Source: Flavivirga abyssicola
Lineage (GTDB): Bacteria; Bacteroidota; Bacteroidia; Flavobacteriales; Flavobacteriaceae
Assembly (NCBI RefSeq): GCF_030540775.2
Contig: NZ_CP141266.1
Location: 855,001 to 919,000 of the forward strand
Reading direction: 5' to 3'
Length of the DNA stretch: 64,000 nucleotides
Numbering within the stretch: the first letter of the stretch is position 1; every line of letters begins with the position of its first letter. The notes beneath the pieces are model-generated. The model worked only from the letters and a program-made list of their open reading frames with translations. It did no database searches and was not told the DNA's origin. Position numbers and translations under genes: made by a program. This document shows positions 10,401 to 18,526 of this stretch, one piece after another.

Positions 10401-11092
10401 GTTTGCGAAGCCCCTGTAAACAACTCTCTTCTTACATTTTGATACCCTGTAATTATCACTTCGTCTAAATCTTCTAAATCTTCCTCCATAACTATATCGA
10501 TAACATTGCTGCTACCCACAGTTACAAATTGTGTTTTCATACCAATAAAACTGATTTTTAGAATATCTCCTTCACTCGCATTAATCGCATAAATACCATT
10601 AAAGTCTGTTTGCGCTCCTCTTGATGACCCTTCAATTATTATGTTAACGCCTGGTAAAGGCAAGCCATCTGTTCCCGTAATTGTCCCTGATATTTGCTGC
10701 TGCAAATTTGATTGCAGATTTACTTCTTTTTTATTTAAAATTACTTGACGCTCATTTATTGAATAACTGAGTCTCTTCTTATTTAAAACTCTATCTAAAA
10801 CTTTATAAATAGATTTATTTTTAATTTGAATACTCCCTAAAGCTTTTTTTAATTCGGGTAGTACTTCATCATTGTAAATAAACACGAATTCGCTTTGGTT
10901 TTCTATAGATTCAATCATACTCATTAATGTAGCTTCTTTAATTTCTATTCTCAGTTTTTTACTTTGAGAATACGAGTTTGAAAAAGAATACAGTGAGAAT
11001 AGTACTAAAAAGACGGTAAGACTCTTCATTACAAATAGAGTTTTATTTCTAAAATCCAAGAGGGAATCATAGAAACGTTGGTTATTTTTCAT
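7403..11092 (-). CDS. SusC/RagA TonB-linked outer-membrane receptor with STN domain
   Basis: A 1229-residue SusC-type transporter. In order: signal segment (to about residue 43), STN signalling domain (about 46-118), carboxypeptidase-regulatory-like domain (about 134-205), a TonB-box-like DEVIITGY (210-217), plug (about 222-355) with the SusC signature around ATALYGARALNGVVVITTK, and a long barrel ending in phenylalanine. The STN domain marks it as a signal transducer: on ligand binding it contacts the periplasmic part of FecR, encoded just upstream. The first 20 residues before MKSLTV may be excess, so a start 21 codons downstream is possible. The gene lies 89 bases after fecR and 11 before susD. 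Confidence 0.95.
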   Translation of the reverse strand: MKNNQRFYDSLLDFRNKTLFVMKSLTVFLVLFSLYSFSNSYSQSKKLRIEIKEATLMSMIESIENQSEFVFIYNDEVLPELKKALGSIQIKNKSIYKVLDRVLNKKRLSYSINERQVILNKKEVNLQSNLQQQISGTITGTDGLPLPGVNIIIEGSSRGAQTDFNGIYAINASEGDILKISFIGMKTQFVTVGSSNVIDIVMEEDLEDLDEVIITGYQNVRRELFTGASQTIKAEEVKLDGVADISRSLEGRAAGVSVQNVTGTFGAAPRITIRGSSSILGDTKPIWIIDGVIQEEIVNLSVSDLVSGDPNTLLSSAVAGLNATDIQSFEILRDASATALYGARALNGVVVITTKSGKKNQKPTFNYAAEFAIRDIPRYENYDLLNSQETVSVYRELEAKGFLDLPTSFQGRFGGIYNIMYRAINNFDESTGQYELQNTPEARARFLQQFELANTDWFKTLFRTTPTQTHTLSYSGGGENSTSYASLGYYTDGGWTIADRVRRITGNLRNTYFLFDDKLKVTTQLQGSIRNQLAPGTLAREEDTFFGSFTRDFDINPFSYALNTSRALRPRDNDGNLEYSRYNWAPFNIINEIDNNGLELNVADIKFQGQAEYKINDNLNYNFLGSARYVTSNGEQSATENSNVAAAYRADETTIVQDQNTFLFTDPDAPNSRPRVVLPVGGILTTTKNTLVTYTFRNTLDYTKRFKDDIHGIRIYGGQEYRYTDRSQSSNTGYGYQFSRGGTVFTDPDILKKAILEGNDYFSFQETRQREVSFFANVTYDFDKKYVLNVTGNYEGSNRAGKSSDTRWLPTYTIGAKWNIDKEDFIRNSNVISSMAFRPSYGLVALLADNATNNLAVFRNQITDRLNNDDRENFIDIEDLQNSELTWEKTLELNLGLDIGFFNNRIMMNFDAYFRKGQDLIDIIRTTGIGGESLKLGNNSEMTTNGIEFQLNTVNVDTDNFSWKTGFNISHFDQEVTSLKQQANVFDLITGTGRGNAVGFPKGSLFSFKFEGLNEWGLPQFLTDDPDFNPSDPYALIDFQDTDDVLDYLVYEGGTEPNVSGGLANSFKYKNWDFSFFVSFSAGNKIRLNPAYRSEYTDLDVFPREFVNRWTAPGDENITNIPAIPSKAVLQSFGDTDLEQAYNAYNYSTERVADGGFVRMKNITLGYSFDKLTLDKIGLSSFRLSLQSTNPFLIYSDSKLGGQDPEFFRSGGVAYPISRLFAFSLNVGF

Positions 11093-11181
11093 AAATTTGA
11101 ATTAGTTTTTAATTAAACATTAGCTGCCCGTATAGCAGTTTATTTTAGTCAGAGGATGTTGGCGCATTCTCTGATTTTTTT

Positions 11182-12390
11182 TTATTTCAATACATACTTT
11201 TTATCGTTTATTATCTCGAACTTAAATTCTGTTGTAGTTGTTAAGTTTTCAAGCGTTTGCTCTATCTTATCATTTAAATCTAGTTTTCCGCTTACGTTTA
11301 TATTTTTTGCATCTACCCCGTTCTCAAAAATTATTTTAACATTATAAAAACGTTCTATTTTCCTAACTATATTTATTATAGACTCACTTTCAAAATATAG
11401 AAGTCCTGAAGTCCATGATGTGTAATTATCAGTATTAACTTCCTTAACATTTATACTTTCTTTATTTTTATTCCATGAAGCTAATTGCCCTGGTTTTAAA
11501 ATTGTTTTTTGTGTACTAAATATTTTTTTCTCCGAAACAACTACTTTTCCTTCTGTTAAAACTGTTAAAATATCCGAGTCTATAGGATACGCAGATACAT
11601 TAAACTTTGTGCCAAGCACTTCTATTGAAATTTGCTCTTCAATAGTTTTTACAACAAATGGTTTCTCTTTATTAGCAGATACCTCAAAAAATGCTTCTCC
11701 TGAAAGAAAAACCGTTCTCTCATTAGATGTAAATTTTTTAGGAAATACAAACTTAGTTCCCGCATTAAGATGCACCACTGAACCATCAGATAATATAACT
11801 TTACTTCGTTTACCAAAAGGTACAATTAATTTGTTAAAAGATAATACTTTTCCTTCTTTTTCTATATCTCCGTTTATTGTATCTTTTTCATTTAGAACAA
11901 CACTCCCCTGCTTGGTATATTCAATTAAAGACTTTTTTTCATTAATTAACAACGGCTCTGCCGATCCAAGAATTAATTGAGTATTCGCGTTTACTACAGA
12001 ATCTAAAGATGTTGTAGTCATTGGATCAAAATTGAAATCGTTAGCCTTTTTAAACCCCTTATTAACAATAATATTTACGCCTATTAATACGAGCACTAAA
12101 ACTGCTACATATTTATATGTTCTTTTAACTAGATTAAATATTTTATTTGGCTTGTCTTTGCGATCAACTTTATCTAAAAGCTTAGTGAATATTTCTTTTT
12201 TTTCTGCTTCTGAAAGTGTTATCTCTTCGGGCTTTATGCTTCTTAAAATTTCTTTTAAGGCATAAATCACTTCTTTTTCTTCCGGATTTTCAAGAATATA
12301 ATCTTGCCAAAAACGAGTTGTTTCTGGTGTTGGATCATATACCCAATTTAAAAAAGAATCGTCTTCTATATATTTAGAATATCGTTCCAT
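11182..12390 (-). CDS. FecR family anti-sigma factor
   Basis: A 402-residue single-pass inner-membrane protein. It has a cytoplasmic N-terminal part (1-90), one membrane helix (about 93-110), the FecR domain (about 187-290, including VPFGKRSKVILSDGSVVHLN) and a C-terminal DUF4974 domain (about 330-402). In this family the N-terminal part holds an ECF sigma factor, and the periplasmic part receives the signal from the STN domain of a TonB-dependent transducer. It lies between the sigma gene and susC, the standard order for such regulatory sets, so it very likely controls this uptake locus. Confidence 0.93.
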   Translation of the reverse strand: MERYSKYIEDDSFLNWVYDPTPETTRFWQDYILENPEEKEVIYALKEILRSIKPEEITLSEAEKKEIFTKLLDKVDRKDKPNKIFNLVKRTYKYVAVLVLVLIGVNIIVNKGFKKANDFNFDPMTTTSLDSVVNANTQLILGSAEPLLINEKKSLIEYTKQGSVVLNEKDTINGDIEKEGKVLSFNKLIVPFGKRSKVILSDGSVVHLNAGTKFVFPKKFTSNERTVFLSGEAFFEVSANKEKPFVVKTIEEQISIEVLGTKFNVSAYPIDSDILTVLTEGKVVVSEKKIFSTQKTILKPGQLASWNKNKESINVKEVNTDNYTSWTSGLLYFESESIINIVRKIERFYNVKIIFENGVDAKNINVSGKLDLNDKIEQTLENLTTTTEFKFEIINDKKYVLK

Positions 12391-12728
12391 AATCTTGCTT
12401 TTATTTTCAATAGGGTATTAAGTCTTATTTTTGTGGACACTTTTTTTCATCTTTTTTTGGGAAAATTTTAACGATTACTCAAAAACGTAGTAATTACAGG
12501 GTGTGTTTTAATAAAAATATTAGAAAATAATTTATGTTTTACCTTAAAACATGCTAGAAATACAATGCTAAATGTTAAGAATTATAAGTTAGGCAGAAAA
12601 TACACTTTCATTGTAAGTCATATCGAAAAAACATATCAGGAGCAAATGGATTAAGGCATTGAAAACAATAAAATATAGACATGAGGACAACTTCAACTGA
12701 AAATCTGTGATTTCCTCTTAAAATACTT
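12391..12728. other. Spacer between sigma factor and fecR
   Basis: A 338-base AT-rich gap inside a presumed regulatory set. It holds a 7-bp inverted repeat (ATGTTTT at 12534-12540, AAAACAT at 12546-12552). No exact TAnnTTTG element was found on the minus strand, so fecR and susC may rely on a different promoter class, plausibly one read by the ECF sigma factor itself. No coding frame was seen. Confidence 0.35.
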
Positions 12729-13352
12729 TCATTTAATTGCCATTAAAAGAGAAAGAACACCTAAATGTGTTATGCCACTTAAGGTAAGGCTTTTTCGTAG
12801 TTTCTTTATAGCCCTATAAACCTGTTTACGAACAGAGTTATGATTAATATCTGAAATTTCTGAAATCTCTATATAACTGAACCCTTTGGCAAACCTTAAA
12901 TATAGAATTTCCTGCTGCTTAGGAGTTAACTCCTTAATTATTTTTGCAACAAGTTCTTTTTGATGCTTTTCAACTTCTATATCAATGGTTTTGGTTTCAA
13001 TATTATAATCTGTAAAAAAAGACATATTTTCATCCTCAGGCAAACTACTCTTCTTTCTCTCTTTTTTTAACTCACGAAACATATTGTTTTTAAGTGCTTT
13101 GAATAAATAAAACTTAATATTTCTAGGCATAGAAATTTGCTTCCTGTGCTCATAGATATCTAAAAAAACATCTTGAATACAATCTTTTACAAAATTCTTG
13201 TTTGAATTTAATTTCATACCATATGAAAACAGAGCATCCACATTTGAATTATATATAGATGTAAAGGCTGCTTTATCTCCATTTACGAATTCAATCCAAA
13301 CCCGTTCAAACTCATTTTGTATTTTCTCTTTTACGTCACTCATTGATTGCAA
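12729..13352 (-). CDS. ECF sigma-70 family RNA polymerase sigma factor
   Basis: A 207-residue sigma factor. Region 2 is visible (AFTSIYNSNVDALFSYG, then DCIQDVFLDIYEHR). Region 4 is a helix-turn-helix with LTPKQQEILYLRFAKGFSY and HNSVRKQVYRAIKKLR. The pattern is that of the Bacteroidota expansion of ECF factors that pair with FecR proteins. The hydrophobic C-terminal tail (LGVLSLLMAIK) is also common there. It is encoded upstream of fecR-susC-susD and should direct their transcription once released from FecR. MSDVKEK (13343) is an equally likely start. A 16-bp palindrome lies just upstream. Confidence 0.92.
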   Translation of the reverse strand: MQSMSDVKEKIQNEFERVWIEFVNGDKAAFTSIYNSNVDALFSYGMKLNSNKNFVKDCIQDVFLDIYEHRKQISMPRNIKFYLFKALKNNMFRELKKERKKSSLPEDENMSFFTDYNIETKTIDIEVEKHQKELVAKIIKELTPKQQEILYLRFAKGFSYIEISEISDINHNSVRKQVYRAIKKLRKSLTLSGITHLGVLSLLMAIK

Positions 13353-13367
13353 AATAAATGGACATTT

Positions 13368-13383
13368 ATTAGATTAATCTAAT
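13368..13383. promoter_or_regulatory. 16-bp perfect palindrome upstream of the sigma factor
   Basis: ATTAGATTAATCTAAT reads identically on both strands and ends 15 bases before the first possible start codon of the sigma gene, near a weak -7-like TTATTTTG (13350-13357). It could be an operator. In AT-rich DNA one or a few such palindromes per 64 kb are expected by chance, so support comes mainly from position. Confidence 0.3.
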
Positions 13384-13491
13384 CCACATATTTATTGATA
13401 AAAAAAATATTTCTTTTTATTAATTAAGCTTATCTCTTCTGAAGATTTCCTGAACTTAACTTTAAACAATTTAACAAAAAATATTTAAAAT

Positions 13492-13525
13492 AAAGAAAGC
13501 CAGCTACAACTGCTGGCTTTCTTTT
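13492..13525. terminator. Strong orphan hairpin between divergent genes
   Basis: A perfect 13-bp stem (AAAGAAAGCCAGC at 13492-13504 with GCTGGCTTTCTTT at 13512-13524) and a short loop, with T-rich flanks on both strands. It looks like a Rho-independent terminator but lies upstream of both neighbouring genes, so it ends no recognised transcript. Confidence 0.6.
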
Positions 13526-13811
13526 AAATATTTAGTCATCATAAAAGATGAGCTTAGAATATTTATTTTGAGTTAGTCGATTGCAAACATCTTAATATTA
13601 TATTAAAAAAACAAAAAAACTCATAAAAAAAGCAAGAAACCACCACTATCTCTTACTTTTTAAATTATCAAATTCTCAAAATATTAATATATTGCATGAA
13701 TTATTTCTAAAATAAACTCTTAAAAAAGAGCATTTAACAATACAAGCTATTAAATTCATATAAAAAAGAATAAATTTATTAGGCATGCATAATAATTAGT
13801 GTGTAAAATTA
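13526..13811. other. AT-rich spacer, nothing recognised
   Basis: Very AT-rich sequence between the orphan hairpin and the rnhB promoter. No coding frame, RNA gene or repeat of other parts of the window was recognised. A short ACTCTT/AAGAG inverted repeat is present but not notable. Confidence 0.4.
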
Positions 13812-13819
13812 TACATTTG
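13812..13819 (+). promoter_or_regulatory. Promoter -7 element of rnhB
   Basis: TACATTTG is an exact TAnnTTTG match 17 bases before the rnhB start codon. No clear -33 element. Confidence 0.5.
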
Positions 13820-13836
13820 ACAATATTTTCACTTAA

Positions 13837-14439
13837 ATGTTATTAATAAATCATTCCGATTACTCTTTAGAATGTGGTACAGATGAAGCTGGACGTGGAT
13901 GTTTGGCTGGTCCTGTTACTGCTGCTGCGGTTATTCTACCTAAAGCGTTTGAAAACTCGATATTAAACGACTCTAAACAACTTAGTGAAAACAAAAGGGA
14001 TCTTTTAAAACCAATTATAGAAGCCCAAGCTTTAACTTTTGGGGTAGCACATGTATTTCAAGAAAAAATTGACAGCATTAATATTTTAAATGCTTCCATT
14101 TTAGCTATGCATAAATCTATAGATCTGTTAGCAAAAAAGCCGCAATTTATAATTGTTGATGGTAATAAATTTAAACCTTACGGTGATGTTCCTTATGAAA
14201 CTATTATAAAGGGTGATGGAAAATATCTAAGTATTGCAGCTGCATCTGTCTTAGCAAAAACACATCGTGACATATACATGAATACTATCCATGAAGAATA
14301 TCCAATGTATAATTGGAAACAAAATAAAGGCTATCCTACTAAAGAACATAGAGCTGCCATAAAAGAATATGGGATTACTAAATATCATAGAAAATCGTTT
14401 AGACTTCTGCCCGAGCAATTAAAATTAGACATTTTATAA
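13837..14439 (+). CDS. rnhB: Ribonuclease HII
   Basis: A 200-residue enzyme that cuts the RNA strand of RNA-DNA hybrids and removes single ribonucleotides misincorporated into DNA. The signature [14 protein letters not shown] (Asp16 and Glu17 being catalytic) opens the protein. The second acidic motif (FIIVDGNKF) and the late [14 protein letters not shown] segment are also present. The length is normal for the family. It has its own -7 element and a long inverted repeat after its stop, so it is probably a single-gene unit. Confidence 0.97.
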   Translation: MLLINHSDYSLECGTDEAGRGCLAGPVTAAAVILPKAFENSILNDSKQLSENKRDLLKPIIEAQALTFGVAHVFQEKIDSINILNASILAMHKSIDLLAKKPQFIIVDGNKFKPYGDVPYETIIKGDGKYLSIAAASVLAKTHRDIYMNTIHEEYPMYNWKQNKGYPTKEHRAAIKEYGITKYHRKSFRLLPEQLKLDIL

Positions 14440-14478
14440 ACTTATTTGTCCTATTTATACGTACTATTAATAAAGTAA

Positions 14479-14513
14479 TTTAAACTTTTTCACTTCAATG
14501 GAAAAAGTTTAAA
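14479..14513 (+). terminator. Terminator after rnhB
   Basis: Perfect 13-bp inverted repeat (TTTAAACTTTTTC / GAAAAAGTTTAAA) with a 9-base loop, 40 bases past the rnhB stop. It lacks a classical T-run after the stem. The loop motif ACTTCAATG is repeated directly after the hairpin, close to the next promoter. Confidence 0.5.
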
Positions 14514-14533
14514 TCACTTCAATGAAAAATATG

Positions 14534-14541
14534 TAGGTTTG
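14534..14541 (+). promoter_or_regulatory. Promoter -7 element
   Basis: TAGGTTTG is an exact TAnnTTTG match 18 bases before the start codon of the 810-residue lipoprotein gene. Confidence 0.5.
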
Positions 14542-14559
14542 TAAAAATTAATTCATTTT

Positions 14560-16992
14560 ATGAGAGCTTTTTGCTACCCCCTCCTTCTTATATTATTTTT
14601 TAGCTGTTCAAATACTAAAAAAAGTCGTTCAGAACTTTTTGCCTTTATACCGGAAAACACTTCAATAGTTTTAAAAACATCGAATATTGAGGGTTTAAAA
14701 AGCAGTGTTAACAACAGTGATTTTCTACAAAAGATTTCTGAAACGAACTCCTATAAAAATTTAGAAAACACATTAAACTACCTATCCTATTTAAAGCCTA
14801 CTAGCGATATATTAATTTGCTTTTCGAAAGACTTAAAAGATAGTTTACAATATTCAATTATAACAAAACATCATCAACAATTATTTAAAACCGATTCATT
14901 AACAAACTATGTTGAAGAAGCACTTTCATATAAAAACAAAACCATAACAAAATCATCTTTAAATAATAATATATTTTATAGTACTATTATTGATAGTATC
15001 TTTTTTGCTTCTTCATCAAAAAGTATTGTCGATGCTACTTTTAGTAATTCTATAGTAGATACAGAATTAGAAAAAATATATAACATAACCAGTGACGATA
15101 AAACGGTCTCAGCTATTCTGAAACCTAATAGCACATTTTTAAAATCATTTTTTATTGAAGATTCTATTTCTTTAAAAACATTCACTAATTATATAACTGC
15201 AGATATTAGTATAAGTCAAAATGATCTTATTTTTAATGGCATTACTAAAGCCACAGATTCATCTAAAAGTTTGATCAATATTTTTAAAAGCACCATTCCT
15301 CAAGAAAATCAAACACATACTATTACCCCTTCCAATAGTGATGGCTTTATGAGTTTTACTTTTAATGACTATAAAACATTTGAAACCAATTTAGCTAAGT
15401 TTAATAATAAAGATTCCATAACGAACAAGACGACGCTTTTTAATGACATTATTGAAGTTGGAGTTATTTATCAAGGTAAAAACCATGCCATTGCATTAAA
15501 CTCTATTGATGTTATTGCCACCAAAGATGCGCTTTTAAGCGAACAAAATAAAATAGATTCTTATAGAGGAGTTGATATTTTTAGCTTTAGTCATCCGCTT
15601 CTATTCTCTGAGACATTTGCTCCCTTAATAGCATTCAATAACGTTAAAAAATACTGTATTCTAGATAACTTTTTCGTGTTTTCCAGTAATACTGATATAC
15701 TGCAAAACATTATTGCTAATTATCAAAACAAAACGACATTGAATGAGAAAACCTATTTTCAAGACATTAAAAAGCATTTAAGTGATGCATCATCATTAAT
15801 GCACGTAGTAAACCCTGCTTCTTTAAATATTATTTTAAACAAAAATCTTGAAGAAGACTTAAACTATAAGTTGAATAATTATAATACATCGGCAATACAA
15901 TTTATTTACGAAACCAATTTCGCGCATGTAAATGGTATTATAAAAAAGAGTAAATCCAGAGCTTCATTAAATTCTATATCTGAAGAGCTAAATATTAAAC
16001 TAAACACAGATATATTAACCAATCCCCAGTTTGTAAAAAATCATATTACCAAACAGAAAGAGATTGTTGTACAAGACATAAACAATAACCTGCATTTAAT
16101 TTCTAACAAAGGAAAAATTCTTTGGAAAAAACAAATACAAGGTGCCGTATTAGGCCCTATTGAACAAATTGATATTTATAAAAACGGTCGATTGCAACTC
16201 GCTTTTGCAACTTCAAATATGGTTTATGTTATTGATAGAAACGGCAATAATGTCGCGCCATTTCCTATGAAGTTCAACAAGGGTATCACGCAACCTTTAT
16301 CCGTTTTTGATTATGATAAAAACAAAAATTACAGGTTGCTTATAACTCAAGGCAAAAATGTTTTGATGTATAATGTAAAAGGACAAACTGTAAACGGATT
16401 TACATTTAAATCTGCAAACAAGACTATAATTTGCCAACCTAAACATTTTAGAATTGGCTCTAAAGATTATATTTCATTTAAAACCCAAAGTAAGCTCTAT
16501 ATTTTAGATAGAACCGGAAAAACCAGAATTACACCAAAAACATCCAGCTCATTCTCTAATCAGCCTATTTACTTATACAATAACAAGTTCGCAACCACTA
16601 CCTCAGACGGAAATTTAATAACCATAGACACCAGAGGAAATGCGTCTATTAAAAGTTTGAATTTATCAGAAAAACATCATTTAGAAACAACAAGTAAGAC
16701 CCTTGTAATGTTAGATGAAAATAAATTATCCATAAAAAGTAAGACTATAGAACTCGATTATGGTGATTATTCTACTCCTCGCATTTTCTATATTAATGAT
16801 AAAATTTATGTAGCAATTACCGATAAACAAGCACATAAAATTTACCTCTATGATAGTCAGGCAAAATTACTACCCAACTTTCCTGTATATGGAAACTCTT
16901 CAATAACATTAGATAATATTGATAAAGATAAAAATCTTGAATTTGTGAGTAAAGGCGAAAATAGTTCTATCATTTTATATCAGATTAATTAG
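14560..16992 (+). CDS. Large lipoprotein with C-terminal propeller-like repeats
   Basis: An 810-residue protein of unknown function. The N-terminus is a lipoprotein signal (LLLILFFSC, Cys16). The N-terminal part (about 25-480) begins FAFIPENTSIVLKTSN and resembles DUF3352-type proteins of unknown role. The C-terminal part (about 510-810) consists of short repeated beta units such as VVQDINNNLHLISNKGKILWKKQIQGAVLG (split: ISNKGKILWKKQ) and VYVIDRNGNNVAPFPMKF. These look like blades of a PQQ- or VCBS-like propeller, and the last blade ends at DKDKNLEFVSKG. It is probably exposed in the periplasm or at the outer membrane. It has its own promoter. No enzymatic motif was recognised. Confidence 0.6.
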   Translation: MRAFCYPLLLILFFSCSNTKKSRSELFAFIPENTSIVLKTSNIEGLKSSVNNSDFLQKISETNSYKNLENTLNYLSYLKPTSDILICFSKDLKDSLQYSIITKHHQQLFKTDSLTNYVEEALSYKNKTITKSSLNNNIFYSTIIDSIFFASSSKSIVDATFSNSIVDTELEKIYNITSDDKTVSAILKPNSTFLKSFFIEDSISLKTFTNYITADISISQNDLIFNGITKATDSSKSLINIFKSTIPQENQTHTITPSNSDGFMSFTFNDYKTFETNLAKFNNKDSITNKTTLFNDIIEVGVIYQGKNHAIALNSIDVIATKDALLSEQNKIDSYRGVDIFSFSHPLLFSETFAPLIAFNNVKKYCILDNFFVFSSNTDILQNIIANYQNKTTLNEKTYFQDIKKHLSDASSLMHVVNPASLNIILNKNLEEDLNYKLNNYNTSAIQFIYETNFAHVNGIIKKSKSRASLNSISEELNIKLNTDILTNPQFVKNHITKQKEIVVQDINNNLHLISNKGKILWKKQIQGAVLGPIEQIDIYKNGRLQLAFATSNMVYVIDRNGNNVAPFPMKFNKGITQPLSVFDYDKNKNYRLLITQGKNVLMYNVKGQTVNGFTFKSANKTIICQPKHFRIGSKDYISFKTQSKLYILDRTGKTRITPKTSSSFSNQPIYLYNNKFATTTSDGNLITIDTRGNASIKSLNLSEKHHLETTSKTLVMLDENKLSIKSKTIELDYGDYSTPRIFYINDKIYVAITDKQAHKIYLYDSQAKLLPNFPVYGNSSITLDNIDKDKNLEFVSKGENSSIILYQIN

Positions 16993-17080
16993 TTTGTAGT
17001 TAAATTCTTAAAGTATTTAGTTATTAATTCATATATAAGCATAAATCATGTAAAACTTTTGTATATGAAAAACTAATTTT

Positions 17081-17310
17081 TATCTTTAAGGCAGCTATTA
17101 ATCAATTATTTACAATAAAAAATCTCAAGAAATTTTAGACTACTTCTTAAATGGATATTATGTGACAAATGAATATTTAAGAATTAACTGACAATAAAAA
17201 TTCAGTCCATTGGGTGTACCCCAATTTAACGAATTTAAAATATAACGATAACCAAATCTAAAGTCCCCAGATCTTGAACGTCAAAGCATTTGCTTTGGCG
17301 TTCTTTTTTT
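17081..17310 (+). ncRNA. Candidate small non-coding RNA
   Basis: A near-consensus promoter (TTTTG at 17057-17061, 19 bases, TATCTTTA at 17081-17088) is followed about 215 bases later by a strong terminator. The terminator stem is GAACGTCAAAGC (17276-17287) with GCTTTGGCGTTC (17292-17303), then T7. A second hairpin (ATTGGG 17209-17214 / CCCAAT 17220-17225) lies between, and no open frame of note is present. The terminator sits 50 bases before the next gene, so this transcript would end before it. It could be a stand-alone small RNA or a long leader with an attenuator for the nucleoid-associated protein gene. The family is not recognised. Confidence 0.35.
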
Positions 17311-17360
17311 GCGCTTATTTCTAATTATTTTAATAGTATTGCATACTCAATAGACGATAT

Positions 17361-18410
17361 ATGATTTCACGAAAAAATGCTTCAATCTCAAAATTCATTA
17401 TTCATAAAGTTGGAAATAAGTTTAACGATACTAAAAATGCTTTTTCTGAAAATACAGTCGATTTTGATGAAGCCAGCTACGATTTAATGCTTCCTTTTTT
17501 ACTCCGTCCTTTTGGTAGTGTGGTACAAAGTTATAGGTTTAATCATCATGCCAGTATTTCTTTAAACGAGATTAACAGCTACTGTACACAACTATTTAAA
17601 GATGAAGATACCTTTATAGATGTTTCAAAACATATCGTAACCCATTTATTCGAACAATCTACTTCTGCCAATATAAAAACTGGAGATGTTTTAGTGGTTA
17701 TGTTTGAAGGTATTGAATATCAAGATATGACTACCAATGCTATTGGTATTTTTAAGATAGAAAGCAAGGTTAATTTCTTCCAAACCTATTTAGAGAATAA
17801 GACTTATGATGTATTGGTACAAAAAGGAATAAGCTCTAAAAAAGTAGATAAGGGATGCTTAATTTTAAATCAAAGTGATACTGAAGGTCATATTATTTTG
17901 AGTGTAGATAACAATAGTTATGATGCACAATATTGGATCAATCAGTTTTTAAATATTAAATATGCCGATGATGCTAATAACCACACCCAACAATATATTG
18001 AGCTCTGCAAAGAATTCTCAACCGAAGTTTTAAAAACCAGTTATGGCGCGCAAGAACATAATAATTTTTTAGCAAAGACCATCGATTTCTTTAAAGAAAA
18101 CGACGTTGTAAATGTAGAACGTTTTAAAGAAGACATTTTTGAAGGTGAAAAGCAAATAAGACAATTTGAAGATTATAAAAAGGAATACGAAGGTGAACAA
18201 AACTTGGTGATTAGAAACCAATTTGATGTTGCAGAACGTGTTGTTAATAAAGAAAAGAAAAAGATTAAAACGGATATAAAATTAGACACCAACATACAGA
18301 TAAAACTAGATATTGATGCTCCGGATGCTTCGGCAGAATATTTAGAACGTGGTTATGATGATGAGAAAAAAATGCATTACTATAAGGTGTTTTTTAATGC
18401 CGAGGATTAA
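17361..18410 (+). CDS. Nucleoid-associated protein (NdpA/YejK family)
   Basis: A 349-residue protein. The opening SKFIIHKVGNKFND and the following DEASYDLMLPFLLRPFGSV fit the 37-kDa nucleoid-associated protein family (PF04245). E. coli YejK belongs to this family; it binds the nucleoid, and its exact role is not settled. Length matches the family. No signal peptide or membrane segment is present, as expected for a cytoplasmic DNA-associated protein. It is preceded by a strong terminator-like hairpin (17276-17303), so its expression may be attenuated or may start from an unseen promoter in the 50-base gap. Confidence 0.85.
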   Translation: MISRKNASISKFIIHKVGNKFNDTKNAFSENTVDFDEASYDLMLPFLLRPFGSVVQSYRFNHHASISLNEINSYCTQLFKDEDTFIDVSKHIVTHLFEQSTSANIKTGDVLVVMFEGIEYQDMTTNAIGIFKIESKVNFFQTYLENKTYDVLVQKGISSKKVDKGCLILNQSDTEGHIILSVDNNSYDAQYWINQFLNIKYADDANNHTQQYIELCKEFSTEVLKTSYGAQEHNNFLAKTIDFFKENDVVNVERFKEDIFEGEKQIRQFEDYKKEYEGEQNLVIRNQFDVAERVVNKEKKKIKTDIKLDTNIQIKLDIDAPDASAEYLERGYDDEKKMHYYKVFFNAED

Positions 18411-18472
18411 TTGAATTGTTATTTAAAAATTAGTCAGATAAAAAAGATGCGGCAGTTTTAAAACGCAATTCA

Positions 18473-18486
18473 TATACTTAAGTATA
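18473..18486. promoter_or_regulatory. 14-bp palindrome upstream of phosphotransferase
   Basis: TATACTTAAGTATA is a perfect palindrome 40 bases before the start of the phosphotransferase gene. It might be an operator. A palindrome of this length is expected several times by chance in a window this size, so support is weak. Confidence 0.2.
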
Positions 18487-18526
18487 AGTTCGACACTCTA
18501 AATAATATTATCCTTAAATTAGAAAA

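Noticed and set aside
18473-18486. 14-bp palindrome as a firm operator
   Set aside because: Several palindromes of this length are expected by chance in 64 kb of AT-rich DNA; kept only as a weak feature.
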